A stretch of 38,970 nucleotides of DNA from Campylobacter estrildidarum (GTDB taxonomy: Bacteria; Campylobacterota; Campylobacteria; Campylobacterales; Campylobacteraceae). Positions 1 through 7,682 of the stretch are shown in pieces. Position 1 is the first letter of the stretch. Every line of letters begins with the position of its first letter. Location: NCBI RefSeq assembly GCF_005406205.1, contig NZ_NXLZ01000014.1, positions 1 through 38,970 on the forward strand, read 5' to 3'. The position numbers were made by a program, and so were the translations under genes. Below the pieces are notes generated by a model. The model ran no database searches and had not been told where the DNA came from. It saw only the letters and a program-made list of their open reading frames with translations.

Positions 1-109
1 AACTACTAAAGATAATGTAGAAATTGCTAATGAATCAGCTATTATTTCTAATGCAGTAAGTGATATAGCTAATAATATCTTAGAAGATGTTAAGAAGAAA
101 AGGTTTTAA
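1..109 (+). CDS. Methyl-accepting chemotaxis protein, 3' end only (partial)
   Basis: The frame starting at base 2 is open to a TAA at 107-109 and encodes the last 35 residues of a protein ending in EDVKKKRF. The helical pattern with NVEIANESAIISNAVSDIA is what the end of the cytoplasmic signalling coiled coil of Campylobacter transducer-like proteins looks like. It would relay ligand signals to CheA/CheW at the inner membrane. The 5' part lies outside the window, so the sensor type cannot be told. By position it corresponds to C. jejuni Cj0262c (Tlp4), from memory of gene order. A perfect 12-bp hairpin follows directly. Confidence 0.75.
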   Translation, partial: TTKDNVEIANESAIISNAVSDIANNILEDVKKKRF

Positions 110-123
110 GAATCTTTTCTTTG

Positions 124-154
124 AATAAGAATTGACAAACAATCAATTCTTATT
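124..154 (+). terminator. Hairpin terminator after the chemoreceptor
   Basis: AATAAGAATTGA (124-135) and its exact reverse complement (143-154) form a 12-bp stem with a 7-nt loop, 14 nt after the chemoreceptor stop. The following run is TCTTAT rather than a clean U-tract, so termination strength is uncertain. Confidence 0.6.
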
Positions 155-306
155 TCTTATAACAATGAAATATTTTAATTGTTTTTAATTTATCTTTCTT
201 TAATATTTGTTTTATTTTTTATTCCTTTATCATAAATGAATTTTGTTTTTTATTTTATAGACTGATTTAAATTTATCGCTTACTTTGGTTTTTTAGTATA
301 AATTTA

Positions 307-312
307 TATAAT
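307..312 (+). promoter_or_regulatory. Probable sigma70 -10 box (TATAAT)
   Basis: TATAAT lies 46 bases before the GTG start of the methyltransferase gene, in an AT-rich stretch with T-rich sequence upstream, as is usual for Campylobacter promoters. No clear -35 box is seen. The rest of 110-358 holds only the upstream hairpin. Confidence 0.4.
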
Positions 313-358
313 AAAAAATTGCAACTTAGAGATTTTATCAATTTTTTGGAGAATAAAT

Positions 359-1063
359 GTGAATTTGTGGGATAAAAAAGCTAAAAATTATGCAAGATAT
401 GGAAAATTAAATGATATTCAAAAGCAAACTTTTGAGAAATTAAATGATTTAAATATCGATTTTATAGATAAAAATATTGTCGATATAGGTTGCGGTAGTG
501 GTGTTTGGACTTTGCATTTAGCACAAAAAGCAAAAAATGTTTTAGGTGTGGATAATTCTAAAGCTATGCTTGAAATTTTGCAAGAAGATGCCCTAAAAAA
601 TAATATTAACAACGTTAAAACATTTCATTTAGATTTTGAAAGCTTTTATAAAGAAAATCAAGAAAAATTTGATATAGCGTTTTTGAGTATGTCTCCGGCT
701 TTGCAAAATGAAAATGATTTCAAAGCTTTTTTAAATTTGGCTTCACAAAGGATATATCTTGGTTGAGCTGATTATAGAAAAAGTGATTTTTTAGATCCTA
801 TATTTAAACATTTCAATACCGAATTTAAAGGTTTTTATAAAAAAGATTTAGAAAGTTTTTTGCTAGAAAATAAAATTGAATTTAAAAAATTTGTATTTGA
901 TGAAACACGCATAGTGGAAAGAAAAAGAGAAGAGGCTATAGAAAATGCTTTGTGGCATTTAGATATGAATGGAGTTAAGGCAAATAAAGATGAGATTAAA
1001 GCCTTTGTTAAAAGTGATATTACTGAAATTATAAAATCAAAAATAAAGCTTTTGATTTTATAA
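359..1063 (+). pseudogene. SAM-dependent methyltransferase interrupted by an in-frame TGA
   Basis: A class I SAM methyltransferase whose product would be 234 residues but for one in-frame TGA at 764-766. The GTG start at 359 has GGAG at 348-351, 7 nt upstream. Residues about 41-51 (VDIGCGSGVWT) are the SAM-binding motif I, followed by an acidic motif II (GVDNSK). Translation stops after residue 135, yet the same frame stays coding to the TAA at 1061-1063 with no frameshift (ADYRKSDFLDPIF follows). The stop sits where a Trp codon TGG would fit, giving LGWADYRK. A single G-to-A change therefore seems to have killed or truncated the gene. It matches C. jejuni Cj0261c by position (memory). The substrate is unknown. 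A sequencing error is the alternative. Confidence 0.75.
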
Positions 1064-1230
1064 AGTTTAAATATATTCAAAAATTATTAAGTTAATTTTT
1101 ATTAGAATAACCGCGTTAATGCAAAGAAAATTTACTTATTGTTATCAGATTTTTATTGAGCTTGATTACTGATTAAGATATATTTTGATTTGCAATAAAA
1201 AATAATTTTAAATTATTTCCAGGAGATTTT

Positions 1231-1608
1231 ATGGATTCAAACGCGTTATTAATGACGATTTCAGATAAGATTCCATCTGAAAGTTTGCCGCTTGTGCAAG
1301 ATAAACTTACGAATTTAAGCGAAGATAAACAAAACGCTCTCGCAGTTTTATCATTGAAAAACCCTATTATAGGTTTAGTTTTGGGGCTATTTGTTGGCTA
1401 TTTTGGAGTTGATCGTTTTTATAAGGGTGATAAAACTTTAGGTATTGCCAAACTTGCAATTTGGGTTATAGGTGTATTAACTACTTGGATTTATATAGGT
1501 ATTGTTTTTCTATTAGTTGTATATGTATGGACTATTGTAGATTTATTTTTGGTTTGGAAAGGTATTAAGAAAGATAATCTTAATAAAATTTTAACAGTAT
1601 TAAGCTAA
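1231..1608 (+). CDS. TM2-domain membrane protein
   Basis: A 125-residue protein with a clear AGGAG (1221-1225) 5 nt before ATG. The N-terminal 45 residues are soluble and helical. Residues about 47-115 form a TM2 domain: two hydrophobic segments around a short turn carrying GVDRFYKGDKTLG, which holds the family's conserved DRFY/G signature. It ends in a short basic tail. TM2 proteins are small inner-membrane proteins with no agreed bacterial function. It converges on pyrC, with a shared hairpin between them. It is equivalent in position to C. jejuni Cj0260c (memory). Confidence 0.85.
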   Translation: MDSNALLMTISDKIPSESLPLVQDKLTNLSEDKQNALAVLSLKNPIIGLVLGLFVGYFGVDRFYKGDKTLGIAKLAIWVIGVLTTWIYIGIVFLLVVYVWTIVDLFLVWKGIKKDNLNKILTVLS

Positions 1609-1618
1609 AAAATTTAAG

Positions 1619-1643
1619 CAAAACTAGTTTTAAACTAGTTTTG
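1619..1643. terminator. Bidirectional hairpin between the TM2 gene and pyrC
   Basis: CAAAACTAGTTT (1619-1630) is followed, after one T, by its exact reverse complement (1632-1643). The pyrC stop codon lies inside the hairpin. It sits between two convergent genes and can serve both, although it lacks a long T-run on the plus strand. Confidence 0.6.
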
Positions 1644-2633
1644 ACTTATCTTAAATTTTAAATTTTTTCCCGACATAAAAGGTACCACATCACCATATTT
1701 TTGTGGAACTTGCCATTCTTGCTTTTCTAAATTTATAATCTTCTCTTTTTCAAATTTAAAATCATAAATTTCACAAGCATTATCTGAAATAAATTTTTGT
1801 AAATTTTTTTCATTTGAGTTTTTTTCAAAAAGTTCAGCTAAAACAGGCAAAATAACGGGTGCACTAAAAACTCCAGCCGCACAACCGCAACATTCTTTAG
1901 TATGCAGTGGGTGTGGCGCACTATCGCTTCCAAACATAGCTTTTTCATATCCGCTAAAAGCAAGTTCGCAAAGTGCGTCTTTATCTTCATAACGCTTAGC
2001 AATTGGCTTACAAAATAAATGTGGATCCATTTTCCCGCCTATGACATCATCTAAAGTGATCATTAAATGATGCAAGGTTATAGTAGCGTATAAATTTTCA
2101 TAATCTTTAAGCAAATCGCATAAAACCTTAGTAGTAATGTGTTCCATAACTATTTTTAAATCCGGAAAATTTTTGGCCAATTTTTCATAAATTTTTGCAA
2201 AATTTGCTTCCCTATCCATCACAAAATCATTGGTTTCTCCATGCACCAACAAAGGGATATCAAGTTTACTCATCGCATTTAATGTAGGCTTTAATAATTC
2301 TATATCAAAGCTAGAAATTCCATTATCCGAATTTGTAGTAATCCCTGCCGGATAAAGCTTAATAGCAAAAATTTCATCTTTTGCATTTTCTAAAAATTTT
2401 TCATCATATTCTTTAAAAAATAAAGTCATCAAAGGGGTAAAATCTTCATTTTTACAAGCTTTTATAATCCTTTGTTTGTAAGCTTTTAAAGAATTTATAT
2501 CTGTGATTGGAGTGATTAAATTTGGCATTATAACACCGGCTTTAAAATCTTTTGCGCTCAATGGTGCTACTAATTCAAGCATTTTTTCATCACGTAAGTG
2601 TAAGTGCATATCCAAAGGATTTTTTAGTGTCAT
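1635..2633 (-). CDS. pyrC: Dihydroorotase
   Basis: PyrC cyclises N-carbamoyl-aspartate to dihydroorotate, the third step of UMP synthesis. The protein has 332 residues, normal for the short class II (E. coli-type) enzymes. Metal ligands are visible: H10 and H12 in DMHLHLRD, K92 (the carboxylated lysine) in IKLYPAG, H131 in LLVHGE, H165 in MEHIT, and D236 in FGSDSAPH. The ATG at 2633 is the natural start because the HxH motif follows within ten residues. No pyrimidine operon is seen here; pyrE is 18 kb away. The gene is intact. Confidence 0.95.
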   Translation of the reverse strand: MTLKNPLDMHLHLRDEKMLELVAPLSAKDFKAGVIMPNLITPITDINSLKAYKQRIIKACKNEDFTPLMTLFFKEYDEKFLENAKDEIFAIKLYPAGITTNSDNGISSFDIELLKPTLNAMSKLDIPLLVHGETNDFVMDREANFAKIYEKLAKNFPDLKIVMEHITTKVLCDLLKDYENLYATITLHHLMITLDDVIGGKMDPHLFCKPIAKRYEDKDALCELAFSGYEKAMFGSDSAPHPLHTKECCGCAAGVFSAPVILPVLAELFEKNSNEKNLQKFISDNACEIYDFKFEKEKIINLEKQEWQVPQKYGDVVPFMSGKNLKFKISQN

Positions 2634-2697
2634 TGTCTTTCCTTTTAGAAAAATAATTGTTTAAATTTATCAAAACATATAAAAAAGATAAATTAAA

Positions 2698-2937
2698 CTA
2701 TATTTCTTCTTTGATATAAATTTGATATAAACCATTTTTAAGACGTTTAAAAAGCTTTTTTTCTTCTAAAAATTTAAAAGTAGAAATAATAGTTGGTTTG
2801 CTTAGATTGAGTTTGTCTTGAATATCGCTAATTTTAACCATAATAAAACCATTTTCATCGGCATTTTCGCATAAAAATTTTAAAAGCTCATAACGTTTTT
2901 TGCCAAAAATAGCACATATTAAATTTTCAAAATTCAT
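2698..2937 (-). CDS. Small winged-helix DNA-binding protein
   Basis: A 79-residue protein starting at the ATG at 2937-2935, which overlaps the dgkA stop as ATGA and suggests translational coupling. A frame-compatible TTG at 2964 lies inside dgkA and is less likely. The body reads as a winged helix: a helical N-terminus (FGKKRYELLKFL), then KISDIQDKLNLSKPTIISTF as helix-turn-helix, then a basic wing (LFKRLKNGLYQI). It resembles the HTH of plasmid RepL and MarR/ArsR-like regulators. No metal-binding cysteines are seen, so an ArsR metal sensor is unlikely. Targets are unknown. It occupies the position of C. jejuni Cj0258 (memory). Confidence 0.7.
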   Translation of the reverse strand: MNFENLICAIFGKKRYELLKFLCENADENGFIMVKISDIQDKLNLSKPTIISTFKFLEEKKLFKRLKNGLYQIYIKEEI

Positions 2938-3287
2938 ATCAAACTCACTAAAATAAAAATCCAAGCAAAAATGGCTAAAACTACACTAAAAAAGACTCCA
3001 GCACTAGCACAATCTTTGGCAATTTTTGCTTTTTGATGCCACTCATTAGTTATAAGATCAACACAAGCTTCGATAGCTGAATTAAAAGCTTCAGCGATTA
3101 AGATTAAAATTAAAACCACTATTAAAATAAGATGTTCTATCAAACTCACCTTTAAAAAAAAGCTGATTAAAATAGCAGGGATGATGATGCAAATTTCAAT
3201 ACGAAAAGCCATCTCATTTTTAAACAAGGCCATGATCCCTTCTATGGCGTATTTAGCATTGTTAAAAATATGGTATTTTGGTTTCAT
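2934..3287 (-). CDS. dgkA: Diacylglycerol kinase (DgkA family)
   Basis: A 117-residue inner-membrane kinase that phosphorylates diacylglycerol (or undecaprenol in some relatives) to recycle lipids released by envelope modification. The family signature AEAFNSAIEACVDL lies at about residues 65-78, followed by H..AK.AKDCASAGV as in E. coli DgkA. Three hydrophobic segments are visible (about 30-47, 50-65, 95-117). Length is normal. Its last bases overlap the winged-helix gene. In C. jejuni the next gene is eptC (phosphoethanolamine transferase), whose reaction produces diacylglycerol; eptC is absent here, so DgkA's usual partner is missing from this locus. Confidence 0.92.
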   Translation of the reverse strand: MKPKYHIFNNAKYAIEGIMALFKNEMAFRIEICIIIPAILISFFLKVSLIEHLILIVVLILILIAEAFNSAIEACVDLITNEWHQKAKIAKDCASAGVFFSVVLAIFAWIFILVSLI

Positions 3288-3327
3288 AGTTCTTATCTTT
3301 AATGTTTAGTAATTTATTTTTTATATC

Positions 3328-3362
3328 TAAACTAACCTAAAAGTGTGATAAAAGTTAGTTTA
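3328..3362. repeat. 9-bp inverted repeat at the dgkA/xth junction
   Basis: TAAACTAAC (3328-3336) and GTTAGTTTA (3354-3362) are exact reverse complements with a 17-nt loop. They lie in the short divergent spacer where C. jejuni carries eptC. It could be an old terminator, an operator or chance in AT-rich DNA. Confidence 0.4.
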
Positions 3363-3435
3363 TAAATTTTTAACGTCTTTTATTTGAATTAATTTAATTA
3401 ACGATAACATTTAGAAATTTTCTTAATAATTTTTG

Positions 3436-3444
3436 TGCTATGAT
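3436..3444 (+). promoter_or_regulatory. Extended -10 promoter of xth (TGCTATGAT)
   Basis: TGCTATGAT fits the Campylobacter extended -10 pattern TGnTATnAT. It ends 31 nt before the chosen xth ATG. An in-frame ATG at 3440 falls inside this box and so cannot be the translation start. Confidence 0.55.
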
Positions 3445-3475
3445 TTTGAAATTATTACTTTATTTAAGGATAAAA

Positions 3476-4234
3476 ATGAAACTATTGTCATGGAATGTCA
3501 ATGGCTTAAGAGCAATTTGTGATAAAAATGCTCTTGATTGGATAGAAAAAGAAAATATTGATTTTATAGGTTTTCAAGAGATTAAAGCTCATGAAGATAA
3601 ATTTCCTAAAAGAATTTATGAATTTCCTTTTAAGCATATGTATTCTAATTCTGCTAAGAGAGCTGGATATTCTGGTGTTATGAGTCTTTGTAATTTTGAT
3701 TGCGAAGTAAAAAAATGCGAATTTTTTGATGATGATGAAGGTAGGGTTTTAGAACACAGGTTTAAAAACATGGTGCTTTTTAACATTTATTTTCCAAATG
3801 GACAAAAAGATGAAGAACGTTTAAATTTTAAAATGAAATTTTATGCGGATTTTTTAATTTATCTTAAAAAACTTTTAGATGAAGGTAGGGAAATTATCAT
3901 CTGCGGAGATGTCAATACGGCTCATCGCGAAATCGATCTAACACACCCAAAAGCAAATGCAAATACTTCGGGATTTTTACCTATAGAAAGAGCTTGGATT
4001 GATGATTTATTAAAACTTGGCTTTTTGGATACTTTTAGAGAGATTAACGGAGATATTAAGGAAAAGTATTCGTGGTGGAGTTATAGAATGAAAGCAAGGG
4101 AAAGAAATGTCGGTTGGAGAATCGATTATTTTTTTATTTCCAATAATTTAAAAAATAAATTAAAAAATGCTTTTATAAGAGACGATATTTTTGGATCGGA
4201 TCACGCCCCTGTTGGCATAGAAATAGATATTTAA
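3476..4234 (+). CDS. xth: Exodeoxyribonuclease III / AP endonuclease
   Basis: A 252-residue enzyme of the exonuclease III family (endonuclease/exonuclease/phosphatase fold) that cuts DNA at abasic sites and trims 3' ends in base excision repair. Visible motifs, in order: LLSWNVNGLR at the N-terminus, GFQEIKA (metal-binding Glu), YFPNGQ, GDVNTAH (catalytic Asp/Asn), and the C-terminal SDHAPV (catalytic His). The start at 3476 is preferred over an in-frame ATG at 3440: it has AAGGA 5 nt upstream, and the family begins with this sequence. A hairpin with six Ts follows. The gene is complete and convergent with the next. Confidence 0.95.
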   Translation: MKLLSWNVNGLRAICDKNALDWIEKENIDFIGFQEIKAHEDKFPKRIYEFPFKHMYSNSAKRAGYSGVMSLCNFDCEVKKCEFFDDDEGRVLEHRFKNMVLFNIYFPNGQKDEERLNFKMKFYADFLIYLKKLLDEGREIIICGDVNTAHREIDLTHPKANANTSGFLPIERAWIDDLLKLGFLDTFREINGDIKEKYSWWSYRMKARERNVGWRIDYFFISNNLKNKLKNAFIRDDIFGSDHAPVGIEIDI

Positions 4235-4266
4235 TATCCTATTTTAAAAATAAGATATTATTTTTT
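4232..4266. terminator. Rho-independent terminator after xth, shared with the convergent gene
   Basis: TAATATC (4232-4238) pairs with GATATTA (4254-4260). After one mismatch, TATTT pairs with AAATA around a 3-nt loop. Six Ts follow at 4261-4266. Both convergent stop codons lie within the stem. Confidence 0.75.
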
Positions 4267-5394
4267 AATTAAATTTTTAGCTTTCTCCCAAAGCCTGATA
4301 CCTAGTTTTTTTGCTTTTTGAGAATTTAAATCTTTGTATTTTTCATTGACCATATTTTCCAATTCATAAATTTCTTGTTTGAAGCGATTAAGTTTGTTTT
4401 GAGTTAGTTTATTAAAATCATTAATTTTAGGATTTTTCTTAATATCATTTAAAACTAAAATAAGCTGTTCTCTACTTTCAGTTGCTAGACGTTTAAATTT
4501 AGCAAAAAGACTATCAAGTTCATATTCGAGTAAATTTTCAACTATTTCTTTTACGGGATTATTTTGTTTTTTAAGCTCTTCTTTTAAAAGCTCTATAAAA
4601 TCATCTTCTATACCGATTAGTTCTTTGCTTTTTAGACTAATATCTTCTTCAAAGGTTGCATAACTTAGTGAAGATTTAAATTTTTCTATAGCTAAAGTGA
4701 TGCCTTCTTGTGTTCCTTTGATCACACCTAAACAAAGATCTTTTGCATAAGCCATAGATTCGTTTGCTATTTCAAAAACTGTATTTAAAATAATGCTTGA
4801 AATTTTCAAAATACGTTCTTTTTCAAAATGTGCTTCACAAATAGCATTATATATAAGATTTTTAGCTATTTCATTGCTTGTAAGTTCTATATCTTCAGCC
4901 TTTTCTAAAGTAGTTAAAAAGGCACTTTCTGCCGTTTCTTTTAAAATTCCAAGCATTTCTATGTCAAACAAGATTGCATCATTTAAACTACCCTTAAATT
5001 CGTCATCAAATTTACACTCTTGTAAAATATTTTCAAATTCGAAAAAATGATTGCTAATTTGGTTTTTGACTAAGTTTTTTTGATTTTCAATTTTCTTATT
5101 TAGAATTTCAACTTCATTCATATAACCATAAAGAGTATTTTTAGTATCCTCAATACTAGCCTTAACTAAAGCCTTAATTACTTTTGTAACATTTTCATCA
5201 CTAAATAAATTAAGTTTTTTTAGTACGGTTAAAAATTCTATCAAAAGAGAATTAAGAATTTTTTGTACATTATGAGGATTGCGCATAATTTGCTTGCAAG
5301 CAAGATTAAAGCTTAAATCTTCTAATAGATCTTTAGCTTCTTCTTTATTAAGACTTGACAAAGAATTTTCAAAAATAATTAAAGTGTTTTTCAT
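4258..5394 (-). CDS. Helical cytoplasmic protein of unknown function
   Basis: A 378-residue protein that I do not recognise beyond its likely equivalence to C. jejuni Cj0254 (memory of gene order). It has no signal peptide or membrane segment and is almost entirely helix-favouring, rich in Lys, Glu and Leu. Coiled-coil-like stretches are near residues 90-130 (YGYMNEVEILNKKIENQKN) and 290-360 (rich in E, K, L, N). It ends in a basic tail (EKAKNLIKK). ATG 5394 has AAGGA 7 nt upstream, formed partly by the stop codon of the DUF493 gene, so moaC, DUF493 and this gene look like one transcript. No catalytic motif can be seen. Confidence 0.7.
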   Translation of the reverse strand: MKNTLIIFENSLSSLNKEEAKDLLEDLSFNLACKQIMRNPHNVQKILNSLLIEFLTVLKKLNLFSDENVTKVIKALVKASIEDTKNTLYGYMNEVEILNKKIENQKNLVKNQISNHFFEFENILQECKFDDEFKGSLNDAILFDIEMLGILKETAESAFLTTLEKAEDIELTSNEIAKNLIYNAICEAHFEKERILKISSIILNTVFEIANESMAYAKDLCLGVIKGTQEGITLAIEKFKSSLSYATFEEDISLKSKELIGIEDDFIELLKEELKKQNNPVKEIVENLLEYELDSLFAKFKRLATESREQLILVLNDIKKNPKINDFNKLTQNKLNRFKQEIYELENMVNEKYKDLNSQKAKKLGIRLWEKAKNLIKK

Positions 5395-5403
5395 GATTTT
5401 TCC

Positions 5404-5667
5404 TTAAATAACAAATTTTGCTTTAGATTTGAGTTTTTCAAAGATATCAAGACGATCTTGCTTGCTATCCACATAAACGCTTAATAAAAAGCTTTGATAC
5501 TTTCCACTAGAACTTGCATTAGAGTGCTTATATTTAAATTCTCTCTGATTTAATAATTTTTCAAAAACTTCACCCGCATGTACATGGGCATCAAAAATGA
5601 CTTTATAATCCCAAAATGTTGGATAGTTAATAATAGGTTCTTTGTTAAGATCGCACAAATTGACCAC
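5404..5667 (-). CDS. DUF493 (YbeD-like) protein
   Basis: An 87-residue protein with the alpha/beta layout of the YbeD/DUF493 family (ACT-like fold): [17 protein letters not shown], then a helix, then [28 protein letters not shown]. The family is widespread but its role is unknown; E. coli YbeD sits beside lipoate synthesis genes. I place the start at GTG 5667-5665, which has a strong AAGGAGG 5 nt upstream. An earlier in-frame ATG lies deep inside moaC with no Shine-Dalgarno. The gene overlaps the last 23 bases of moaC, and its ribosome site lies inside moaC coding sequence. Confidence 0.8.
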   Translation of the reverse strand: MVNLCDLNKEPIINYPTFWDYKVIFDAHVHAGEVFEKLLNQREFKYKHSNASSSGKYQSFLLSVYVDSKQDRLDIFEKLKSKAKFVI

Positions 5668-6118
5668 TTTTACCTCCTTCTTTATTTTCAAGAACAATTT
5701 CGCCTATTTTCATAGTTTTATCAATAGCCTTTACCATATCATAAATAGTTAAAAGTCCTATGCTTACTGCTGTTAAAGCCTCCATTTCAACTCCGGTTTT
5801 TCCTTCACATTTAACCGTAACGATGAGCTTAAAAGCAAATTCTTTTTCAAATTCAATCACATCCGTTTCAATTTTAGAAAGCATTAAAGGATGACACATA
5901 GGAATTAATTCACTTGTTTTTTTCGCCCCCATAATAGCTGCGATGATTGCGGTTTGCAAAACGGGTCCTTTTTTGGCTGTATTGTTTTTAATGCTTTCAA
6001 AGGCTTCTTGAGACATGCTTATTACGCCGCTTGCTCTAGCAAGTCTTTGAGTGATATTTTTCGAGCTTACATCTACCATCTTTGGACGATTTTTTTCATC
6101 TAAATGAGTTAAATTCAT
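5645..6118 (-). CDS. moaC: Cyclic pyranopterin monophosphate synthase (molybdenum cofactor)
   Basis: MoaC acts after MoaA in molybdenum cofactor synthesis, turning the MoaA product into cyclic pyranopterin phosphate. The 157-residue length is standard. Family motifs are present: the N-terminal [21 protein letters not shown] with the catalytic-region His, [16 protein letters not shown], and the C-terminal YDMVKAIDK with the conserved Asp and Lys residues. AAGG lies 7 nt before ATG 6118. The cofactor would serve molybdoenzymes such as formate dehydrogenase and nitrate reductase, common in Campylobacter but not in this window. Confidence 0.95.
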   Translation of the reverse strand: MNLTHLDEKNRPKMVDVSSKNITQRLARASGVISMSQEAFESIKNNTAKKGPVLQTAIIAAIMGAKKTSELIPMCHPLMLSKIETDVIEFEKEFAFKLIVTVKCEGKTGVEMEALTAVSIGLLTIYDMVKAIDKTMKIGEIVLENKEGGKSGQFVRS

Positions 6119-6213
6119 TTATTAACCTTATTAAAAAATTCAAAAAATTATATCAAAAGCAAACAAATTTAAGTTAAAATAGAGTTTATAATTTTAATTT
6201 TTAGGAGGAAATG

Positions 6214-6369
6214 ATGTCTTATGAAGAAGATAATGAAGATATAGATTATGATGCCTATGAAGATGAGGAATATGGACAAAAAGATCATCATAGATCTTAT
6301 AATTATGATGATGATGACTATGATTACGATGATGATTCAAATGATGATGATTTTTATGAAATGGATTAG
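6214..6369 (+). CDS. Very acidic 51-residue Asp/Tyr-rich protein
   Basis: A small gene with a strong AGGAGG (6203-6208) 5 nt before ATG 6214; the ATG just upstream (6211) is too close to that site. Of 51 residues, 25 are Asp or Glu and 9 are Tyr, with runs such as DDDDYDYDDD and an internal DHHRS. No hydrophobic core, signal or membrane segment is visible, so it is probably unstructured. It matches the 'highly acidic protein' at C. jejuni Cj0251c (memory). Its stop is only 2 nt before the MFS transporter start, so the two are probably translated together. Acidic side chains plus His could bind cations, but that is a guess. Confidence 0.75.
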   Translation: MSYEEDNEDIDYDAYEDEEYGQKDHHRSYNYDDDDYDYDDDSNDDDFYEMD

Positions 6370-6371
6370 AA

Positions 6372-7682
6372 ATGAACAAAACTCTTAATGGAAAAGATAT
6401 AAAAAATTTAGGGTTTTCATCATTAGGTGGAGCTTTAGAATTTTATGATTTTATTATTTTTGTATTTTTTGCAAATTATATTTCAACAAATTTTTTTCCG
6501 AAAGATCTAAGTGATTTTTGGCAAATGTCTAATACCTATGGAATATTTGCATTAGGATATTTAGCACGTCCTTTAGGTGGTTTGGTGCTAGCTCATTTTG
6601 GAGATAAATTTGGACGCAAAAGAATGTTTATGATTAGCATCTTATTGATGGTTATTCCAACTTTTACTCTTGCCTTTATTCCAAATTATGAAAGTATAGG
6701 TTTTTTATGCATTGTGCTTTTAGTTTTTATACGTATTTGTCAAGGTATAGCTATAGGTGGGGAACTTCCTGGAGCTTGGGTTTTTGTATACGAACACGCA
6801 CCACAAGGACAAAAAAGAACTTACTTAGGAATTTTAACTGCTTCTGTTGTAGGCGGAATTTTATTGGGTAGTTTGGTCTTTTTAATTATGAATAAGATTT
6901 ACACCCAAGAAGAACTTTATGAATGGGCTTGGAGAATTCCTTTCTTTTTAGGTGGAATTTTTGGAATTATTTCTGCTTATTTGAGAAATTTTTTAAAAGA
7001 AACTCCAGTTTTTGAACAAATGAAAAAAGATAAAGCTTTAGAAAAATTTCCTTTAAAAGAAGTATTTAGAAAAACTAAAATCGGAATTGTTCTTTCTATG
7101 ATGATCACTTGGGTTTTAACAGGTTGCATTGTTATAATGATTTTGCTTATGCCTAGCTATATAACAAAAATACTTCAAATTAACGCTTCTTTGCAAACTT
7201 ATCTTCAAATAGGTGGAATTGTACTTATTTGTCTAGGGTGTATTATAAGTGGAATTTTAGCAGATAAAATAGGTATTGTTAAATCTTGTGTATTTTTTAG
7301 TATATTTTTTGGAATTACAAGCTTGTTTTATTTTAATGCTTTATATAAACACGATACCGATTTTAACTCGGTAGCTTGCCTATATTTGCTTGTATGCTTT
7401 TTTAGCGGAGTAATGAATTTTTGTCCTTTAATAATGACTGAAGTGTTCGATGCAAAAATCAAATTTTCAGGACTTTCTTTTTCATATAATATTGCTTACG
7501 CTATAGCCGGAGGATTGACTCCGCAGCTTGCCTTTTTCTTGCATAGCTTTTCTTTAGATAATTTAAATAATTTTTGGCGTTTTTCTTTAGGAATTTATGT
7601 TTTTATTTTGGCTGTTATAGCTTTATTGTGTGCGTTTATTTTTTCCTATCTTAATAATACCCAACGCACATACTTTCGGTAA
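6372..7682 (+). CDS. MFS transporter, metabolite:H+ symporter type
   Basis: A 436-residue protein with about 12 hydrophobic segments. The early sequence LGGALEFYDFIIFVFFANY is typical of the metabolite:H+ symporter family (ProP, ShiA, citrate carriers). The loop motif GDKFGRKRM after the second segment is the classic MFS motif A, and RICQGIAIGGELPG is the fourth-segment signature of this family. The long central loop (KETPVFEQMKKDKALEKFP) also fits. The substrate cannot be told from sequence. It is likely co-translated with the upstream acidic protein and has no separate promoter. Its last 32 bases overlap the convergent gene. Confidence 0.88.
   Translation: MNKTLNGKDIKNLGFSSLGGALEFYDFIIFVFFANYISTNFFPKDLSDFWQMSNTYGIFALGYLARPLGGLVLAHFGDKFGRKRMFMISILLMVIPTFTLAFIPNYESIGFLCIVLLVFIRICQGIAIGGELPGAWVFVYEHAPQGQKRTYLGILTASVVGGILLGSLVFLIMNKIYTQEELYEWAWRIPFFLGGIFGIISAYLRNFLKETPVFEQMKKDKALEKFPLKEVFRKTKIGIVLSMMITWVLTGCIVIMILLMPSYITKILQINASLQTYLQIGGIVLICLGCIISGILADKIGIVKSCVFFSIFFGITSLFYFNALYKHDTDFNSVACLYLLVCFFSGVMNFCPLIMTEVFDAKIKFSGLSFSYNIAYAIAGGLTPQLAFFLHSFSLDNLNNFWRFSLGIYVFILAVIALLCAFIFSYLNNTQRTYFR

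Noticed and set aside
359-1063. UGA recoding (selenocysteine or Trp) in the methyltransferase
   Set aside because: No selenocysteine-insertion structure was noticed, and intact genes in the window use TGA as an ordinary stop.
6194-6379. Minus-strand His/Asn-rich 61-residue frame
   Set aside because: It is the complement of the acidic Asp-rich small gene; GAT repeats read as ATC/CAT give a His-rich shadow. The plus strand has the strong ribosome site.
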